DNA from: DATGPD01 sp031423015 | Lineage (GTDB): Bacteria; Planctomycetota; UBA1135; UBA2386 | Length of the DNA stretch: 64,000 nt | Reading direction: 5' to 3' | Assembly: GCA_031423015.1 (NCBI GenBank) | Contig: JANPER010000046.1 | Coordinates: 23,997 to 87,996, forward strand | Translations under genes and position numbers: made by a program | The notes under the pieces: model-generated | Databases searched by the model: none | What the model was told of the DNA's origin: nothing | Seen by the model: only the letters and a program-made list of their open reading frames with translations | Part shown: positions 62,838-64,000 of the stretch, piece by piece | How positions within the stretch are numbered: the stretch's first letter is position 1 | Layout of the letters: each line of letters begins with the position of its first letter

Positions 62838-63842
62838 TCAGCCCGGCATGGCCGCGACGCGACGCCGGAGCTGGCCGCACGCCGCGTCTACATCCGCGCC
62901 CACCGACACGCGCATGGTGGCCAACACGCCACGGTTCTTGAGGCGACGCACGATCTCGACCACACGGTCGCGCGGGGTCGGCGCGAAGTCAGCGCCGTCG
63001 ACGCGGTTCCACACGATGAAGTTGACGTAGCCGTAGACACCGCCGACCAGCGCGGCCAGCGCGTCGATATCGGCGTCGCGGTCGTTCACGCCGGCGAGCA
63101 GGGTCCACTCGATCTGCACCGGGTTGCCGATGGTGCGCGCATAGCTGTCGGCGGCCGCGACCAGCGCCGGGATTTCGTCGTCGCCGGCCTGCGGCAGCAG
63201 GTGCTTGCGCACCGCAGGATCGACGGAGTGTAACGACAGCGCCAGCGCTGGCCTGACCTCGGCCTCCAGCATGCGCGCGAACGCGCGCTGCGAACCAACC
63301 GTCGACAAGGTTTGTCGGCGATACGAGATGAGCCCATCGCGACCAAAGCGCGCGGCGGCGGCGAGCACGTTCTCCAAGTTGTGCGTCGGCTCGCCCATGC
63401 CCATGAACACGACGCGGTCGATGCGCATCTGCCGGCGCGCGTGCGCCAGCTGCTCGACGATCTCGGCGACCGACAGGTTGCGCTTCAGGCCGTCTTTGCC
63501 GCTGGCGCAGAAGCGACAGCGCACCGCACAGCCAACCTGGGTCGAGACGCACACCGCCCCCACCGGCATGGCTACCGTCTCGACCAGATCACCACCGGCG
63601 TCGAGCACCAGCCGCACCGAGCCATCCTGCGACACCACGCGCTCGACGATGCGGGTGGCGAGACCTTCCGCCTCGAACTCGCCGAGCACCGCGAGATCGC
63701 TCTTCGACAGCGCCAAGCCGCGGGCGGCGAAACGCTTCGGATCCAGAGCCTCCCCCGCCATCAACATGCGGCGCGCGATCAACGCCTTGTCGGGCGCGAG
63801 GCGATCGAGGGTCGCGTAGGGGGGAGCGGCGGGAGGAGTCAT
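62838..63842 (-). CDS. rlmN: RlmN-family radical SAM 23S rRNA/tRNA adenine-C2 methyltransferase
   Basis: A 334-residue enzyme. The radical SAM cluster motif is GCAVRCRFCASG (CxxxCxxC near 105-112). The methyl-carrying cysteines are in AVCVSTQVG just before it and in VDAACGQLRRR near the C-terminus (~324). VVFMGMGEPTHNLENV and LALSLHSVDPAVR are conserved family blocks. RlmN makes m2A at 23S position 2503 and tRNA position 37; the resistance paralogue Cfr has the same layout, but nothing here suggests Cfr specifically. The next gene starts about 50 bases upstream on the same strand. Confidence 0.9.
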   Translation of the reverse strand: MTPPAAPPYATLDRLAPDKALIARRMLMAGEALDPKRFAARGLALSKSDLAVLGEFEAEGLATRIVERVVSQDGSVRLVLDAGGDLVETVAMPVGAVCVSTQVGCAVRCRFCASGKDGLKRNLSVAEIVEQLAHARRQMRIDRVVFMGMGEPTHNLENVLAAAARFGRDGLISYRRQTLSTVGSQRAFARMLEAEVRPALALSLHSVDPAVRKHLLPQAGDDEIPALVAAADSYARTIGNPVQIEWTLLAGVNDRDADIDALAALVGGVYGYVNFIVWNRVDGADFAPTPRDRVVEIVRRLKNRGVLATMRVSVGADVDAACGQLRRRVAAMPG

Positions 63843-63895
63843 GCCTTGGGGGCAGCGATCCTAGGAGTCTGCGTCACGGGAACGGACCGAAAGTC

Positions 63896-64000
63896 CTAAT
63901 AGGCGCCGGCGCGGGCTAACGCCCAGCGGACGGCGTCGGGAGTTGGGACTTCAAAGACTGGTTGTACCGGACTGAAGTTGGTTCGGGATCGTCGATGGGC
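63896..64000 (-). CDS. C-terminal end of an unidentified gene (partial)
   Basis: On the minus strand a frame is open from the right edge to a TAG at 63898-63896 and encodes 34 residues ending VFEVPTPDAVRWALARAGAY. The composition looks like genuine protein and the codons are GC-biased in the third position. The family cannot be named from so short a tail. The stop lies about 50 bases upstream of rlmN, so the two may be in one operon. Confidence 0.4.
   Translation of the reverse strand, partial: AHRRSRTNFSPVQPVFEVPTPDAVRWALARAGAY

Overview
The window is very GC-rich chromosomal DNA with dense bacterial genes. It looks like a planctomycete (Planctomycetota), probably from a marine or sediment lineage of large-genome members. 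The reasons are an ECF sigma factor next to a transmembrane Ser/Thr kinase with TPRs, an ECF sigma factor fused to a large extracytoplasmic region, several large secreted beta-propeller/FG-GAP/LamG proteins ending in a similar C-terminal domain, and an Npt-type nucleotide transporter. This is inferred from gene content; no rRNA gene is present to confirm it.

Layout. 1-4.9 kb: start of a divergent ECF sigma gene, Ser/Thr kinase, secreted protein, small Lys-rich protein. 5-14 kb: GH63-like glycosidase, a REP-like inverted repeat, DUF488 protein, ECF-sigma/membrane/regulatory-like fusion, acyl-CoA/ACP synthetase. 14-21.4 kb: Dabb lipoprotein, [2Fe-2S] protein, GT2 glycosyltransferase, secreted phosphatase-superfamily protein, FAD oxidoreductase coupled to rlmH, NfeD-like protein plus flotillin. 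21.4-29.5 kb: a type I restriction-modification locus (hsdM-hsdS-AlbA_2 gene-hsdR, all minus strand), in which the AlbA_2 gene is frameshifted. 29.5-38 kb: priA, DCC1-family protein, FmdB-like zinc ribbon, moaA, nucleotide transporter, TMTC-like membrane TPR protein, LVIVD-repeat secreted protein.

38.3-41.0 kb: a small integrated element flanked by a perfect 40-bp direct repeat that is the 5' half of tRNA-Arg(CCT). It carries one cargo gene, a HEPN/RES-domain protein, and a decayed tyrosine recombinase whose last codons and stop lie in the tRNA sequence. This is the strongest candidate for an unusual, poorly described unit in the window.

41-48 kb: a phosphonate-type ABC transporter (PhnD, PhnC, fused PhnE-PhnE) and a BlaI/BlaR1-like regulatory operon with a double palindromic operator almost touching the blaI start codon. 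48-54 kb: NadR-like ATPase, 12-repeat kelch protein, tandem RNase H protein, MBL-fold/double-rhodanese protein, 1-Cys peroxiredoxin. 54-64 kb: a frameshifted hybrid sensor kinase lacking a visible phospho-acceptor histidine, an ECF sigma/DGPF pair, a giant FG-GAP/LamG secreted protein, an XRE regulator, an RlmN-family methyltransferase and the tail of one more gene.

Three genes (AlbA_2 regulator, sensor kinase, integrase) are interrupted by frame changes. From sequence alone, real decay cannot be told from sequencing error for the first two. The integrase has three frame changes plus a deletion and is clearly decayed.
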